From NCBI RefSeq assembly GCF_002564025.1, contig NZ_PDJH01000001.1:992001-1056000 (forward strand): a DNA stretch of 64,000 bases. Direction: 5' to 3'. A program made the position numbers and the translations under genes. Numbering within the stretch: the first letter of the stretch is position 1; each line of letters starts with the position of its first letter. Below the pieces are notes generated by a model. The model was not told the DNA's origin. It saw only the letters and a list, made by a program, of their open reading frames with translations, and did not search any database. Source of the DNA: Flavimobilis soli. Lineage in GTDB: Bacteria > Actinomycetota > Actinomycetes > Actinomycetales > Cellulomonadaceae. This document shows positions 24,421 to 34,000 of the stretch, in pieces.

Positions 24421-25959
24421 ATGAGCTCCGAGACCACGCCCGCCCAGACGACGCCCGAGGACCAGTCGATCGCCGAGCGGGGCTCCAACCGTTCGCTGCG
24501 CCCGTCGTCGGACGCCTTCCGCAACTTCATCTGGTCCGGCTGGGCACCGCGCCCTGACGCCCGCCCGGAGCGCGCGCCGTACGCGGACTTCACCGCTGCG
24601 CGCCGCGAGGCGCTCTCGGCTCGCTTCCCGGGCACGCGGCTCGTCGTCCCTGCAGGCGGCCTCAAGGTCCGCTCGAACGACACGGACTACCGCTTCCGCC
24701 CGCACTCCGCGTTCGCGCACCTCACGGGGCTCGGCACGGACCAGGAGCCCGACGCCGTGCTCGTCCTCGACCCGCGCGAGGACGGCGGGCACGACGCCGT
24801 GCTCTTCTTCCGCCCCCTCGCGGAGCGCAACACGACCGAGTTCTACGCGGACGCCCGCTACGGCGAGTTCTGGGTCGGGGCGCGGCCGAGCCTCACGGAC
24901 CTCGAGGCGCTCACCGGCATCGCGACCGCGCACGTCGACGAGCTCGCCGACCGCGTCGCGAAGGACGCGGGGCACGTGAAGATCCTCGTCGTGACGGGCG
25001 CGGACGAGACGGTCGAGACGCTCGTCGAGTCCGTCCGCGAGCAGGCGGGCATCCAGGAGGAGGCCGCCGCCGAGACGACCGACGGCCTGACCGACGCCGC
25101 CCTCGTCGAGGCCGTCTCCGAGCTGCGCCTCGTCAAGGACGACTACGAGATCGCGGAGATGCGCAAGGCCGTCGCCGCGTCGATCGAGGGCTTCGCCGAG
25201 GTGGTCCGCGCGCTCCCCCGCGCCGTCGGGCGCCCGCGCGGCGAGCGCGTCGTCGAGGCGACGTTCGACGGGCACGCGCGCATCGAGGGCAACGAGGTCG
25301 GCTACGACACGATCGCGGCCGCGGGCGAGCACGCGACGACGCTGCACTGGACGCGCAACGACGGCGAGGTCCGCGAGGGCGAGCTCCTGCTGCTCGACGC
25401 GGGCGTCGAGGTCGACTCGCTGTACACGGCCGACGTGACGCGCACGCTGCCCGTCTCGGGCACGTTCACCGAGACGCAGCGCAAGGTCTACCAGGCCGTG
25501 CTCGACGCGGCCGACGCCGCGTTCGAGGCCGCCGTCCCCGGACGTCGCTTCCGCGACGTCCACGCCGCGGCCATGGAGGTCATCGCGGCGCGGCTCGAGG
25601 AGTGGGGCCTGCTGCCCGACGGCGTCACCGCCAAGGAGTCGCTCGAGCCGGAGGGTCAGTTCCACCGCCGCTGGATGGTGCACGGCACCTCGCACCACCT
25701 CGGCATCGACGTGCACGACTGCGCGCAGGCGCGCGCGGAGATGTACCTCGACGGCGTCATCGAGCCGGGGATGATCTTCACGATCGAGCCCGGCCTGTAC
25801 TTCAAGAGCGACGACCTGCTCGTCCCCGAGGAGCTGCGCGGCATCGGCGTGCGCATCGAGGACGACGTCCTCGTCACCGAGGACGGCAACGAGAACCTCA
25901 CTGCGGCGCTCCCCCGCAAGCCCGACGAGCTCGAGGCGTGGATGGCGTCGGTGCGCTGA
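24421..25959 (+). CDS. pepP: Xaa-Pro aminopeptidase (M24B, PepP type)
   Basis: 512 residues from ATG 24421 (GAGG six bases upstream; ATG 24415 is the alternative). The N-terminal aminopeptidase-P domain (about 45-200, FIWSGWAPRPDARPERA, FRPHSAFAHLTGL) is followed by the pita-bread fold. Metal ligands are seen in order: Asp near 325 (LLLLDAGVEVDSLYTADVTR, second Asp near 336), His near 423 (HGTSHHLGIDVHD), Glu near 455 (FTIEPGLYF) and Glu near 479 (GVRIEDDVLVT). It releases an N-terminal residue preceding proline, in the cytoplasm. A strong hairpin follows the stop. Confidence 0.93.
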   Translation: MSSETTPAQTTPEDQSIAERGSNRSLRPSSDAFRNFIWSGWAPRPDARPERAPYADFTAARREALSARFPGTRLVVPAGGLKVRSNDTDYRFRPHSAFAHLTGLGTDQEPDAVLVLDPREDGGHDAVLFFRPLAERNTTEFYADARYGEFWVGARPSLTDLEALTGIATAHVDELADRVAKDAGHVKILVVTGADETVETLVESVREQAGIQEEAAAETTDGLTDAALVEAVSELRLVKDDYEIAEMRKAVAASIEGFAEVVRALPRAVGRPRGERVVEATFDGHARIEGNEVGYDTIAAAGEHATTLHWTRNDGEVREGELLLLDAGVEVDSLYTADVTRTLPVSGTFTETQRKVYQAVLDAADAAFEAAVPGRRFRDVHAAAMEVIAARLEEWGLLPDGVTAKESLEPEGQFHRRWMVHGTSHHLGIDVHDCAQARAEMYLDGVIEPGMIFTIEPGLYFKSDDLLVPEELRGIGVRIEDDVLVTEDGNENLTAALPRKPDELEAWMASVR

Positions 25960-25977
25960 CGCCGAGATCGACCTGCT

Positions 25978-26011
25978 CTGCGGGCGTGCGGCTGCGGCTG
26001 CACGCCCGCAG
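25978..26011. terminator. Terminator after pepP
   Basis: A 12-bp perfect stem (CTGCGGGCGTGC at 25978-25989 with GCACGCCCGCAG at 26000-26011), loop GGCTGCGGCT, then CTCGTTTCC on the plus strand. It can serve both pepP and the convergent stress-type gene. Confidence 0.75.
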
Positions 26012-26080
26012 CTCGTTTCCCCGGCAGCGCGGACGCTCCGCCCTCGGGCAGGACGCGGCCGCTCAGGCGGAGGCGGCCGC

Positions 26081-26827
26081 TCAGGCCGAAGGGGCGTCCT
26101 CGCCGGGGCGCGGAGCCTCGCTCGCCGGGGCGCCGGAAGCGCCCTCGGCCGGAGCGTCTGCGGCCTCCGAGGCGACGTCGTCGGTCCGCACGCCGTACCG
26201 CGGCCGTCCGTCCGGGGTGACGTACTGGCTCGAGATGCGCGACGGCGTCGGGCTCGCCTGGGGGGCGACGGGCGCGAGCGGGCCAGGCACCGACGGCGCA
26301 GGCGCAGCCGGCGCGACGACCGGGGTGTCCGCCGCCGTCGACCGGATACCAGCCTCCGCGAGGAGCCGACGCGCCTCGTTCGCCTTCTCGACGCTGCACA
26401 GCACGACGTATCGCGTCGCGACGATCTGCGACTGCGAGGTGAAGTCACGCTTGCCGCGCGTCGCCGCATAAGAGATCAGGGCGAACATGAGCCCGAAGCC
26501 CGCACCGATCACGACGCCGGAGATCACCGTCGCGGCGACGTCCTCGGACGCGAACATCGCGAGCAGCAGACCGACGAACAGGCCGAACCACGCCCCTGAC
26601 GCGATGCCGCCGACCGCGACGCGGCCCGTCGTCAGCCGCCCCATGACGCGCTCGACCATCGTGAGCCCCTCGCCGATGATCGACAGGTTCTGCACCGGGA
26701 ACGCCTTGTCCGAGAGCGTGTCGACGGCCCGCTGGGCGTCGACGTAGTCCGTGAAGGCCGCGACGGCGTCACCCTTCGGCATCGTGACGGCGGCCTGAGG
26801 ACCACGGTTGAGGTTCGGCTGGCTCAT
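26081..26827 (-). CDS. General-stress-17M-type membrane protein
   Basis: 248 residues from ATG 26827. It begins with the domain seen in general stress proteins (VAAFTDYVDAQRAVDTLSDK, then FPVQNLSIIGEGLTMVERVMGR), followed by two glycine-rich membrane helices (about 72-92 and 97-120) and a C-terminal Pro/Ala-rich tail of about 90 residues. Such proteins are common in actinobacteria and have no proven function. A CAGACT box lies six bases before the ATG without a ribosome binding site. It is divergent from the MgtE-N/CBS gene, sharing a 91-bp promoter gap. Confidence 0.75.
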   Translation of the reverse strand: MSQPNLNRGPQAAVTMPKGDAVAAFTDYVDAQRAVDTLSDKAFPVQNLSIIGEGLTMVERVMGRLTTGRVAVGGIASGAWFGLFVGLLLAMFASEDVAATVISGVVIGAGFGLMFALISYAATRGKRDFTSQSQIVATRYVVLCSVEKANEARRLLAEAGIRSTAADTPVVAPAAPAPSVPGPLAPVAPQASPTPSRISSQYVTPDGRPRYGVRTDDVASEAADAPAEGASGAPASEAPRPGEDAPSA

Positions 26828-26918
26828 GCCCCCAGTCTGCCGCACCGCGGTCTTCCCGCAGCCCACGGGCTGCGCGCCCACCTGGCCGTTCCTCGGATGC
26901 GCACTAGGATCGGGAACC

Positions 26919-28202
26919 GTGAGCGGCGCAGCAACGAGAGTGTTCATCGCCCGGCTCGCCGAGACCTCTGTCTTCGACCCGCTCGGGGACAAGGTCGGGC
27001 GCGTCCGGGACGTCGTCGTGCTCATGCGCGCCAAGGCCGCACCGCGCGCGGTCGGTCTCGTCGTCGAGGTCCCGGGCCGACGCCGGGTCTTCCTCCCGTT
27101 CACTCGCGTCACCTCGATCGACACGGGCCAGGTCATCTCGACGGGCCTCGTGAACATGCGCCGCTTCGAGAAGCGCCGCATGGAGACGCTCGTCATCGGT
27201 GAGCTGTTCGACCGCGTCGTCGAGTTCACCGACGGGTCGGGCAGCGCACGCATCGAGGACGTCTCGATCGAGCTCGAGCGCAACGGCGACTGGGTCGTCG
27301 ACCGCCTGTTCGTGCGCCGTGAGAACGCGACGAAGGGCGCCCTCGGCATCCGTCGCCGCAACCAGGGCGAGGTCGTCGACGTCCGCGCGGTCAAGTCCCT
27401 CGCGTCGGCCGAGCAGAAGCAGGGCGCCGGCCTGCTCCTGGCCGCGTACGAGGACCTCAAGCCCGCCGACCTCGCCGACGCGCTGCACGACCTCAACGAC
27501 AACCGGCGTCTCGAGGTCGCCGAGGCGCTCGACGACGAGCGGCTCGCTGACGTCCTCGAGGAGCTTCCCGAAGACGACCAGGTGGCGATCCTCTCCTCGC
27601 TCGAGCCGACCCGCGCCGCCGACGTCCTCGAGGCCATGCAGCCGGACGATGCCGCCGACCTGCTCCACGAGCTGCCCGACGCGCGAGCAACAGAGCTCCT
27701 CGCGCTCATGCAGCCCGAGGACGCCCGCGACGTGCGTCGCCTGCTCGCGTACGACGACTACACGGCCGGTGGTCTCATGACGACCGACCCGGTGATCCTC
27801 GGCCCCGAGACGTCGATCGCTGCGGCGATGGCGCACATCCGTCGCCAGGACCTCCCGCCTGCGCTCGCGTCGATGGTCTTCGTCGTGCGACCTCCGATCG
27901 AGACGCCCACGGGGCGCTTCCTCGGCGTCGTGCACTTCCAGCGGATGCTCCGCGAGCCCCCGCACGAGTCGCTCGGCTCGGTGCTCGACGAGATCGACCA
28001 CGTCTCGCCGCAAGCTCCGCTCGGGCAGATCACACGTCTGCTCGCGACGTACAACCTGCTCGCGCTCCCCGTGCTCGACGCCGAGCGTCGTCTGCTCGGG
28101 GCCGTGAGCATCGACGACGTGCTCGACCACATGCTGCCCGAGGACTGGCGCGAGGACGACCACGTCCCCGACGTGGCGGGCGGCGGTGGTCAGCATGGCT
28201 GA
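26919..28202 (+). CDS. MgtE N-terminal / CBS domain protein without transporter domain
   Basis: 427 residues from GTG 26919; TAGGAT lies eight bases upstream. Order of domains: a PRC-barrel-like N-terminus (1-110, ARLAETSVFDPLGDKVGRVRD), a helical MgtE-N domain (about 175-275, with LADALHDLNDNRRLEVAEAL and repeats EDDQVAILSSLEP and DDAADLLHELP), then two CBS motifs (about 285-410, YTAGGLMTTDPVILGPETSI and IDDVLDHMLPEDW). The membrane domain of MgtE is absent, so it is likely a cytosolic Mg or nucleotide sensor. Its stop overlaps the DUF1003 start by eight bases, and the two probably act together, perhaps in magnesium homeostasis. Mycobacterial counterparts lie beside mrp (Rv1232c region). Confidence 0.83.
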   Translation: MSGAATRVFIARLAETSVFDPLGDKVGRVRDVVVLMRAKAAPRAVGLVVEVPGRRRVFLPFTRVTSIDTGQVISTGLVNMRRFEKRRMETLVIGELFDRVVEFTDGSGSARIEDVSIELERNGDWVVDRLFVRRENATKGALGIRRRNQGEVVDVRAVKSLASAEQKQGAGLLLAAYEDLKPADLADALHDLNDNRRLEVAEALDDERLADVLEELPEDDQVAILSSLEPTRAADVLEAMQPDDAADLLHELPDARATELLALMQPEDARDVRRLLAYDDYTAGGLMTTDPVILGPETSIAAAMAHIRRQDLPPALASMVFVVRPPIETPTGRFLGVVHFQRMLREPPHESLGSVLDEIDHVSPQAPLGQITRLLATYNLLALPVLDAERRLLGAVSIDDVLDHMLPEDWREDDHVPDVAGGGGQHG

Positions 28203-28752
28203 GCGCATCGACCAGCCGAAGGCTGCACGTCGCGGGTTCCGTGCCCGGTTCCTGCCGGAGCGCAACCCAGGCAGCGACCGCTTCGGTCGCCTGTCCGAGG
28301 GCATCGCCCGGTTCATGGGCACCCCGCGCTTCCTGCTGTACATGACGGTGTTCTGCGCCGCGTGGCTCATCTGGAACACGTGGGGCCCGGCCGACGGGCG
28401 CTTCGACAGCAAGGAGTTCGGCTTCACGCTGCTGACGCTCATGCTGTCGCTGCAGGCCTCCTACTCGGCGCCGCTGATCCTGCTCGCGCAGAACCGTCAG
28501 GACGACCGGGACCGCGTCTCGGCCGAGCAGGACCGTCGCCGCGCGGAGCGGAACCTTGCGGACACGGAGTTCCTCGCTCGGGAGATGGCAGCGCTGCGCA
28601 TCGCTCTCGGCGAGGTCGCGACCCGCGACTTCGTCCGGTCGGAGCTCCGCAACCTCCTCGAGGAGATGGCTGCGGAGCGCGAGGCCGAACGGGATGCGGA
28701 GCGTGACGCCGAGATGGCTTCGGAGCGCGACTCGGACAGGCCTTCCGCCTGA
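28195..28752 (+). CDS. DUF1003 membrane protein
   Basis: 185 residues from ATG 28195, overlapping the upstream gene by eight bases. Two transmembrane helices (FLLYMTVFCAAWLIWNTWG and LLTLMLSLQASYSAPLILL) are joined by a short loop; QDDRDRVSAEQDRR follows, the conserved DUF1003 cytoplasmic helix, and the tail is a highly charged Glu/Arg coiled coil (about 150-180). The family is widespread and its function is unknown. The tight overlap with the MgtE-N/CBS protein suggests a membrane partner for that sensor. Confidence 0.87.
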   Translation: MAERIDQPKAARRGFRARFLPERNPGSDRFGRLSEGIARFMGTPRFLLYMTVFCAAWLIWNTWGPADGRFDSKEFGFTLLTLMLSLQASYSAPLILLAQNRQDDRDRVSAEQDRRRAERNLADTEFLAREMAALRIALGEVATRDFVRSELRNLLEEMAAEREAERDAERDAEMASERDSDRPSA

Positions 28753-28787
28753 CCTGCTCTCGTGCTTCGCGTCGAGGCACGCCCCAG

Positions 28788-28853
28788 CCGCGCAGGTCAG
28801 TTGTCAGCGCCCGCCGCGCGGGTCGGTTGTCAGCGCCCGCCGCGCTGGTCAGT
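28788..28853. repeat. 26-bp tandem repeat in an intergenic gap
   Basis: A unit reading GTCAGTTGTCAGCGCCCGCC plus GCGCGG starts at 28796, 28822 and 28848 (the last partial), with one or two substitutions per unit. It lies between DUF1003 and the palindrome at 28868. Too few and too short to be a CRISPR. Confidence 0.8.
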
Positions 28854-28867
28854 GCCCCACCCCTCGA

Positions 28868-28906
28868 CCTCGTGCACGCATGACGTGCGCACGAGGGCGA
28901 TCTGTG
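28868..28906. repeat. GTGCAC palindrome, related copy C
   Basis: CCTCGTGC (28868-28875) pairs with GCACGAGG (28889-28896) around ACGCATGACGTGC, followed by GCGATCTGTG, the same outer sequence as copies A and B. Ten bases before the mrp stop, so it may terminate mrp transcripts. Confidence 0.7.
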
Positions 28907-28916
28907 GGCACGCGGC

Positions 28917-30044
28917 TCAGACCGGGGTGATGTTCAGCTTGCGGCCAGCGAGGCCGCGCTCCTTCGCGACGAGCGCCCGCGAGATGTCCACCAGGGCGCG
29001 CGCGGCGTCGGACTCGGGCGCCGAGAGCACGACGGGGACTCCGGTGTCGCCGGCCTCGCGCAGCGCGATGTCGAGCGGGACCTGGCCGACGAGCGGGACC
29101 GTCGTGCCGAGCGTCTTGCTGAGCGACGAGGCGACCTGCTCGCCTCCGCCGGAGCCGAACACCTCGAGGCGCGACCCGTCGGGCTGCACGAGCCACGACA
29201 TGTTCTCGACGACGCCGACGACACCCTGCTGGGTCTGCCGGGCGATCGAACCGGCGCGCTCGGCCACCTCGGCCGCCGCTTGCTGGGGCGTGGTCACGAC
29301 GAGTATCTCGGAACCGGGCAGCAGCTGCGCGACGGAGATCGCGATGTCGCCGGTACCGGGCGGGAGGTCGAGGAGGAGGACGTCGAGGTCCCCCCAGAAC
29401 ACGTCCCCGAGGAACTGCTGCAGGGCACGGTGGAGCATGGGGCCGCGCCAGACGACGGGCTGCCCCGGCTGGACGAACATGCCGATGGACACGACCTTGA
29501 CGTCGTGCGCGATGGGCGGCAGCAGCATGTCGTCGACCTTGGTCGGCATGCTGCGGGCGCCGAGCATGCCGGGGATCGAGAAGCCGTAGATGTCGGCGTC
29601 GACGACGCCGACGCGCAGGCCGTCGCGCGCCATCGCGACCGCGAGGTTCGCGGTCAGGGAGGACTTGCCGACGCCGCCCTTGCCGGAGGCGATCGCGAAG
29701 ACCTTGGTGAGGTTGCCGGGCTGGGCGAACGGGATGACCGGGTCGCCCTCGCCGCCGCGGAGCTGCTTCTTGAGCCGCACCCGCTGCTCGGGGCTCATGA
29801 CACCCATCTCGACCTGGACGGACGTGACGCCCTCGACCTGCGAGACGGCCTCCGTGACCTCGGAGACGATCGTCGCCTTGAGCGGGCATCCCGCGGTCGT
29901 CAGGTCGATGTGTGCGCGCACGGCGCCCTCGGGGAGCAGCTCGATCTCGCGGACCATCCCGAGCTCGGTGATGGGGCGGCGGATCTCCGGGTCGATGACG
30001 GTGTCGAGCGCAGCGCGGACCGACTCGGTCGTGGGGAGAGTCAT
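28917..30044 (-). CDS. mrp: Mrp/ApbC family Fe-S carrier P-loop ATPase
   Basis: 375 residues from ATG 30044. A MIP18/DUF59 domain (5-85, VIDPEIRRPITELGM, AGCPLK) is followed by the ParA/MinD-like ATPase with the deviant Walker A SGKGGVGKSS (120-129), VVDADIYGFSIPGMLG and LLLDLPPGTGD. The CxxC pair that binds the bridging cluster in many Mrp/Nbp35 proteins is absent: the site reads ENMSWLVQPDGSRLEVFGSGGG. This seems usual in actinobacteria. It would load Fe-S clusters onto target enzymes. TAGGAT lies exactly six bases before the ATG, so the mRNA is likely leaderless. Confidence 0.9.
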   Translation of the reverse strand: MTLPTTESVRAALDTVIDPEIRRPITELGMVREIELLPEGAVRAHIDLTTAGCPLKATIVSEVTEAVSQVEGVTSVQVEMGVMSPEQRVRLKKQLRGGEGDPVIPFAQPGNLTKVFAIASGKGGVGKSSLTANLAVAMARDGLRVGVVDADIYGFSIPGMLGARSMPTKVDDMLLPPIAHDVKVVSIGMFVQPGQPVVWRGPMLHRALQQFLGDVFWGDLDVLLLDLPPGTGDIAISVAQLLPGSEILVVTTPQQAAAEVAERAGSIARQTQQGVVGVVENMSWLVQPDGSRLEVFGSGGGEQVASSLSKTLGTTVPLVGQVPLDIALREAGDTGVPVVLSAPESDAARALVDISRALVAKERGLAGRKLNITPV

Positions 30045-30050
30045 GTGTTC

Positions 30051-30056
30051 ATCCTA
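30051..30056 (-). promoter_or_regulatory. -10 box of mrp, leaderless geometry
   Basis: TAGGAT on the minus strand, six bases before ATG 30044; no Shine-Dalgarno is present. Confidence 0.6.
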
Positions 30057-30165
30057 GGCAGCGGGCGTTCGTTCCCCTGGGGCCGGGAGTCCCTTCCCGA
30101 CGGCCGGGACGCCTGCCGCACCGCATGCCCGGGGCGGCCGGCGACGGTCGCCGAGAAGGCGCGGG

Positions 30166-30966
30166 CTAGAGCTCGTAGTCGACGGTCACCGGTGCGTGGT
30201 CGCTCCAGCGGGTGTCCCACGACGGGGCTCGCCAGATGTCGACCGAGCGCGCCGCCTCGGCGAGCTCCGGGGTTGCGAGCTGGTAGTCGATGCGCCAGCC
30301 CGAGTCGTTGTCGAACGCCTTGCCGCGGTTGGACCACCACGTGTACGGGCCGGGCCCGTCGCCGCCGAACCGGCGGCCGAGGTCCGCGAAGCCGAGCTCG
30401 TCGAACCAGAGGTCGAGGTAGGCACGCTCCTCAGGCAGGAAGCCCGCGGACTTCAGGTTGCCCTTCCAGTTCTTGATGTCCACCTCGCGGTGCGCGATGT
30501 TGAGGTCGCCCGCGACGACCGTCCGGCCGCCTGCGGCGGCGAGCTCGCGCATGCGGGCTGTCACCTTCTCCAGGTGCGCGTACTTCTGGTCCATCTTGGG
30601 CGTGCCCGCGGTGCCCGAGTGGATGTACGCGGAGACGACCGTGACGTGGCCGCCCGCGGGGAGCACGACGTCGGCCTCGACCCAGCGCCCCGTGTCGACG
30701 TCCACCTCGGGCTCGCCGTTGCCCAGGCCGACGCGGACGGCGTCGAACGGCAGGCGCGACGCGATCGCGACGCCCGCCCGGCCCTTGATGTCGCACGCCT
30801 GGTGCACGATGTGCCACTCGTCCCCGAGCAGCTCGGCGACGATCTCGTCGGTCGCGCGGACCTCCTGCAGCAGGAGGACGTCCGGCTGCTCGGACTCGAC
30901 CCACGCGGGCATGCCCTTGCGGTACGCGGCGCGGATCCCGTTCACGTTCACGGTGGTGATCTTCAC
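30166..30966 (-). CDS. xth: Exodeoxyribonuclease III / AP endonuclease
   Basis: 266 residues from GTG 30966, chosen because GGGGGAGG lies nine bases upstream and the protein then begins VKITTVNVNGIRAA as in the family; ATG 30975 is the alternative. Catalytic residues are visible: Asn7, Glu35 (LLQEVRA), GDLNIAH (near 153) and the C-terminal SDHAPVTVDY. The NWKGNLKSAGF and GWRIDYQLAT blocks place it in the ExoIII (Xth) group. It cleaves DNA at abasic sites and degrades 3' ends during base-excision repair. The secreted nuclease-nucleotidase gene lies upstream on the same strand behind a terminator. Confidence 0.93.
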   Translation of the reverse strand: MKITTVNVNGIRAAYRKGMPAWVESEQPDVLLLQEVRATDEIVAELLGDEWHIVHQACDIKGRAGVAIASRLPFDAVRVGLGNGEPEVDVDTGRWVEADVVLPAGGHVTVVSAYIHSGTAGTPKMDQKYAHLEKVTARMRELAAAGGRTVVAGDLNIAHREVDIKNWKGNLKSAGFLPEERAYLDLWFDELGFADLGRRFGGDGPGPYTWWSNRGKAFDNDSGWRIDYQLATPELAEAARSVDIWRAPSWDTRWSDHAPVTVDYEL

Positions 30967-31028
30967 GGGCCCCATCCTCCCCCATCCGACTGACACGGCA
31001 CGAACCGCTCGGGGCGCCGGACGCGCGA

Positions 31029-31056
31029 AGGGCCGGGTGGTCGCCCACCCGGCCCT
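31029..31056. terminator. Terminator of the secreted nuclease-nucleotidase gene
   Basis: A 12-bp perfect stem (AGGGCCGGGTGG with CCACCCGGCCCT) and tetraloop TCGC, 20 bases after the stop at 31076. It separates that gene from the exonuclease III gene downstream. Confidence 0.75.
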
Positions 31057-31075
31057 CCGCGTCACGCTAGGTCGG

Positions 31076-34000
31076 TCACTTCGCGGTGTGCTTCTTGGTC
31101 ACCGTGAGCTTGCTGACCGTGGTCGACCCGGAGTAGGTCACCTTGAAGGTGTGCTTGCCCTTGCGGAGCGAGCTGAGCTTGAAGGTGGTCTTGCCGCTCT
31201 TGAGCGACCGGGTCTTGACCGTCTTGCCGTCGACCTTGAGCGTCACGGTGCCCTTGGGCGTGGTGCCCTTGGCCGTGACCTTGACGACGACCGTCTTGCC
31301 CGACTTGCTGATCGAGACGGAGGCCTTCGGCTTCGCCTTGGTCACCTTGTAGGTGATCTTGGCGGTGTTCTTGGCCTTGGTCGTGGCAGTGCCGGCGTAC
31401 TTCACCGTCAGCTTGTGCGTCCCGACCGAGAGGGTCTTCGGGAGCGTGACGGTGACCTTGCCGGTCTTGCCCGTGACCTTGAGGGTGCCCGTGACGAGCT
31501 TCTTGCTGCCCTCGTAGACCGTGACCTTGCCCGACGGCGCGGTCGACTTGCCCGTGACTGTGACCGTGAGCTTCGCCGGGGTGCCGTACGCGACCTTGGT
31601 CTTGGACAGCTTGCCGGAGATCGTCACGTCGGACTTGGCGACCGTGACGGACACCTTGGCCGACATCGAGCCCTTGAACGCCTTGGCGTCCGCGGGGACG
31701 AACTCAGCGGTGAGGCTGTGCGTGCCGACCGACAGCGACTTCTTGAGGGAGGCCTTGCCTGCCGAGACGTTCACCGTGCCGAGGACGGTGGAGCCGTCCT
31801 TGAAGGTCACCTTGCCGGCGGCCGCGGGAGCGACCGTCGCCGTGAGGGTGAGCTGCTCGCCGACGACGGCCTTGCCGGTGACGGCGAGGGTCGTCTTCGT
31901 GGCGACGGCCGGGGTCGTGGCCGGGGCCGTGACCGTGAGCGGGATCGTCACGGTCGTGCCCGACGGCGCAGCGACGAGCGTGAGCGTCTTCGCGCCTGCC
32001 GCAGCGGCCGGGACCGTGCCCGAGACCGTCACGGCACCGCCGGTGACCGTGAAGTCACCGAGCTTGACGCCCGCGGCCGGGAGGGTCCCGCCGGTGAACG
32101 TCGCCGTCACGCTCGTGTTGAGCGGGGCGCCCAGGCTCGTCATGTCGAGCTTGGAGACCTCGATCTCGACGTTCGCGCCTGCGACGACGGACGCCGGGTT
32201 GCCGACCACCTTCGCGTGCGAGCGAGCGAAGCTCGGGGTGAGGCCCTGGTTCTCCTCGGCGCTCAGGTACGCCATCCACGCGTCACGGTCGATGAGACCG
32301 GAGTCGACGGTGCGGGTGCCGTCCTTGAAGACCCGGAAGTTGTCTCCACCCTCGGCGAGGAAGGAGAACGTGCCCACGCGGAAGGTCTCCGTCGGGGTGA
32401 TGACCTTGCCGTTGATCGTCACCGAGGTGACGCGGTCGCCGGCAGGGCGGGACTCGTCGTACGTGTACGAGACGTTGTCCGAGAGACCCAGCTGGAGGTA
32501 GGGCCGCGACGGGATGGAGCCGTCGGGGTTGGTCTGCCACTGCTGCTCGAGCATCGTCTTGACCTGCGCGCCCGTGAGGGTCGTGGACCACAGGTTGTTG
32601 AGGAACGGCAGGACCGCGTTCGCCTCGGCGAACGTGACGATGCCGTCCTCGGTCTCGGCGCCGCTCTTCTTGTAGAGCAGCTCGGCACGCAGGCCACCCG
32701 GGTTGACGACGCCGAAGTCGGCACCGGCCGCGGTGTCCGCGAGCGAGTCGCGCAGAGCGTTGGCGACGAGGTTGCCGAGCGCGGACTCCGACGCACGGTC
32801 GTCACGACCCGTGGTGGTGCCAGGGACCGAGCTGACGTACTTGCCGTCGACGTACGAGCCGCCCGCGATCGCGGACGTGATGTCGGCGGTGATCGTGCCG
32901 ACCTTGACCGAGCCCTTGACGTCGGCCTCGGCGAGAGCCGCGGTGACGATGCCGTTGACCTCGGCGACGCGCGGGAAGGCGGCGACGAGGACGTCGTTCG
33001 CCGTCGTCAGGCGCTTGACGTTGCGGGCCTTGTAGGACTCGACCTCGTTCGTGGCGGGGTCGATCTCGAGCTGGACCTGGCCGATGTTCGCGCCGTACGA
33101 GCCGGTCTGGACGATCGGGCGGGTCTTCGTGCTGCCCGGGACAGGGGCGTCCCAGACGTACTCCTTGTGCGTGTGACCGGTGAAGATCACGTCGACCTCA
33201 GGAGCCGTGTCCAGGACGATGTCGGCGAAGGCGCCGCCGGCCGCGATCTCCTGCTCGAGCGTCGCACCGTCGGGGGTGCCGGCTCCGGCGCCCTCGTGGT
33301 ACTGCGCGATGATGACGTCGGCCTCGCCGTTCGCGGGGTCGCCATCGGTGAGCTGCGCCGCGACACGGTTGACGGCTGCGACCGGGTCGCCGAAGTCCAG
33401 CGTGGCGATGCCGCCCGGGCTGACGAGCGTGGAGGTCTCCTCCGTGACCGCGCCGATGATGCCGACCTGGATGCCGTCGACCTCGATGACCTCGTACTCC
33501 TGGAGAGCCGGGGTCGTGGTGCCCTTGTCGTAGACGTTGGCGGCGAGGTACCGGAAGTCCGCCTCGCTGGTCACGCGACCGGCCAGGTCCGTCAGGCCCT
33601 GGTCGAACTCGTGGTTGCCGACGCCGGACGCCTTCAGGTCGAGCGCGTTGAGCACCTCGATGGTGGGCGTGTCGCCCGCCGAGGAGGACGCGAACAGCGA
33701 GGCACCGATGTTGTCGCCGTTGGAGAGGAACAACGTGTTGCCCTCGCCGCCCGCCGCACGCAGCTTCTCGATCGTGCCCGCGAACTTCACCGTGTCACCG
33801 TCGATGCGGCCGTGGAAGTCGTTGATGTTGAGCAGGTTGAGAGGCGTCGTGGTGCTCGGCGCGGGCGCGGTGCCCTCGTCGAACGCGACGATGACCGGGT
33901 CGTGGTCGCTGGAGCGGTACGGCGTGGCCTCGTGGAACGTCTGGCCGTGCGAGTTGTACCGCGAGTACTCGAACGCGATGGTCTCGCCCGAGTTGATGTT

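Noticed and set aside
28788-28853. Possible CRISPR array
   Set aside because: The repeats are contiguous with no spacers, there are fewer than three units, and no cas gene is present.
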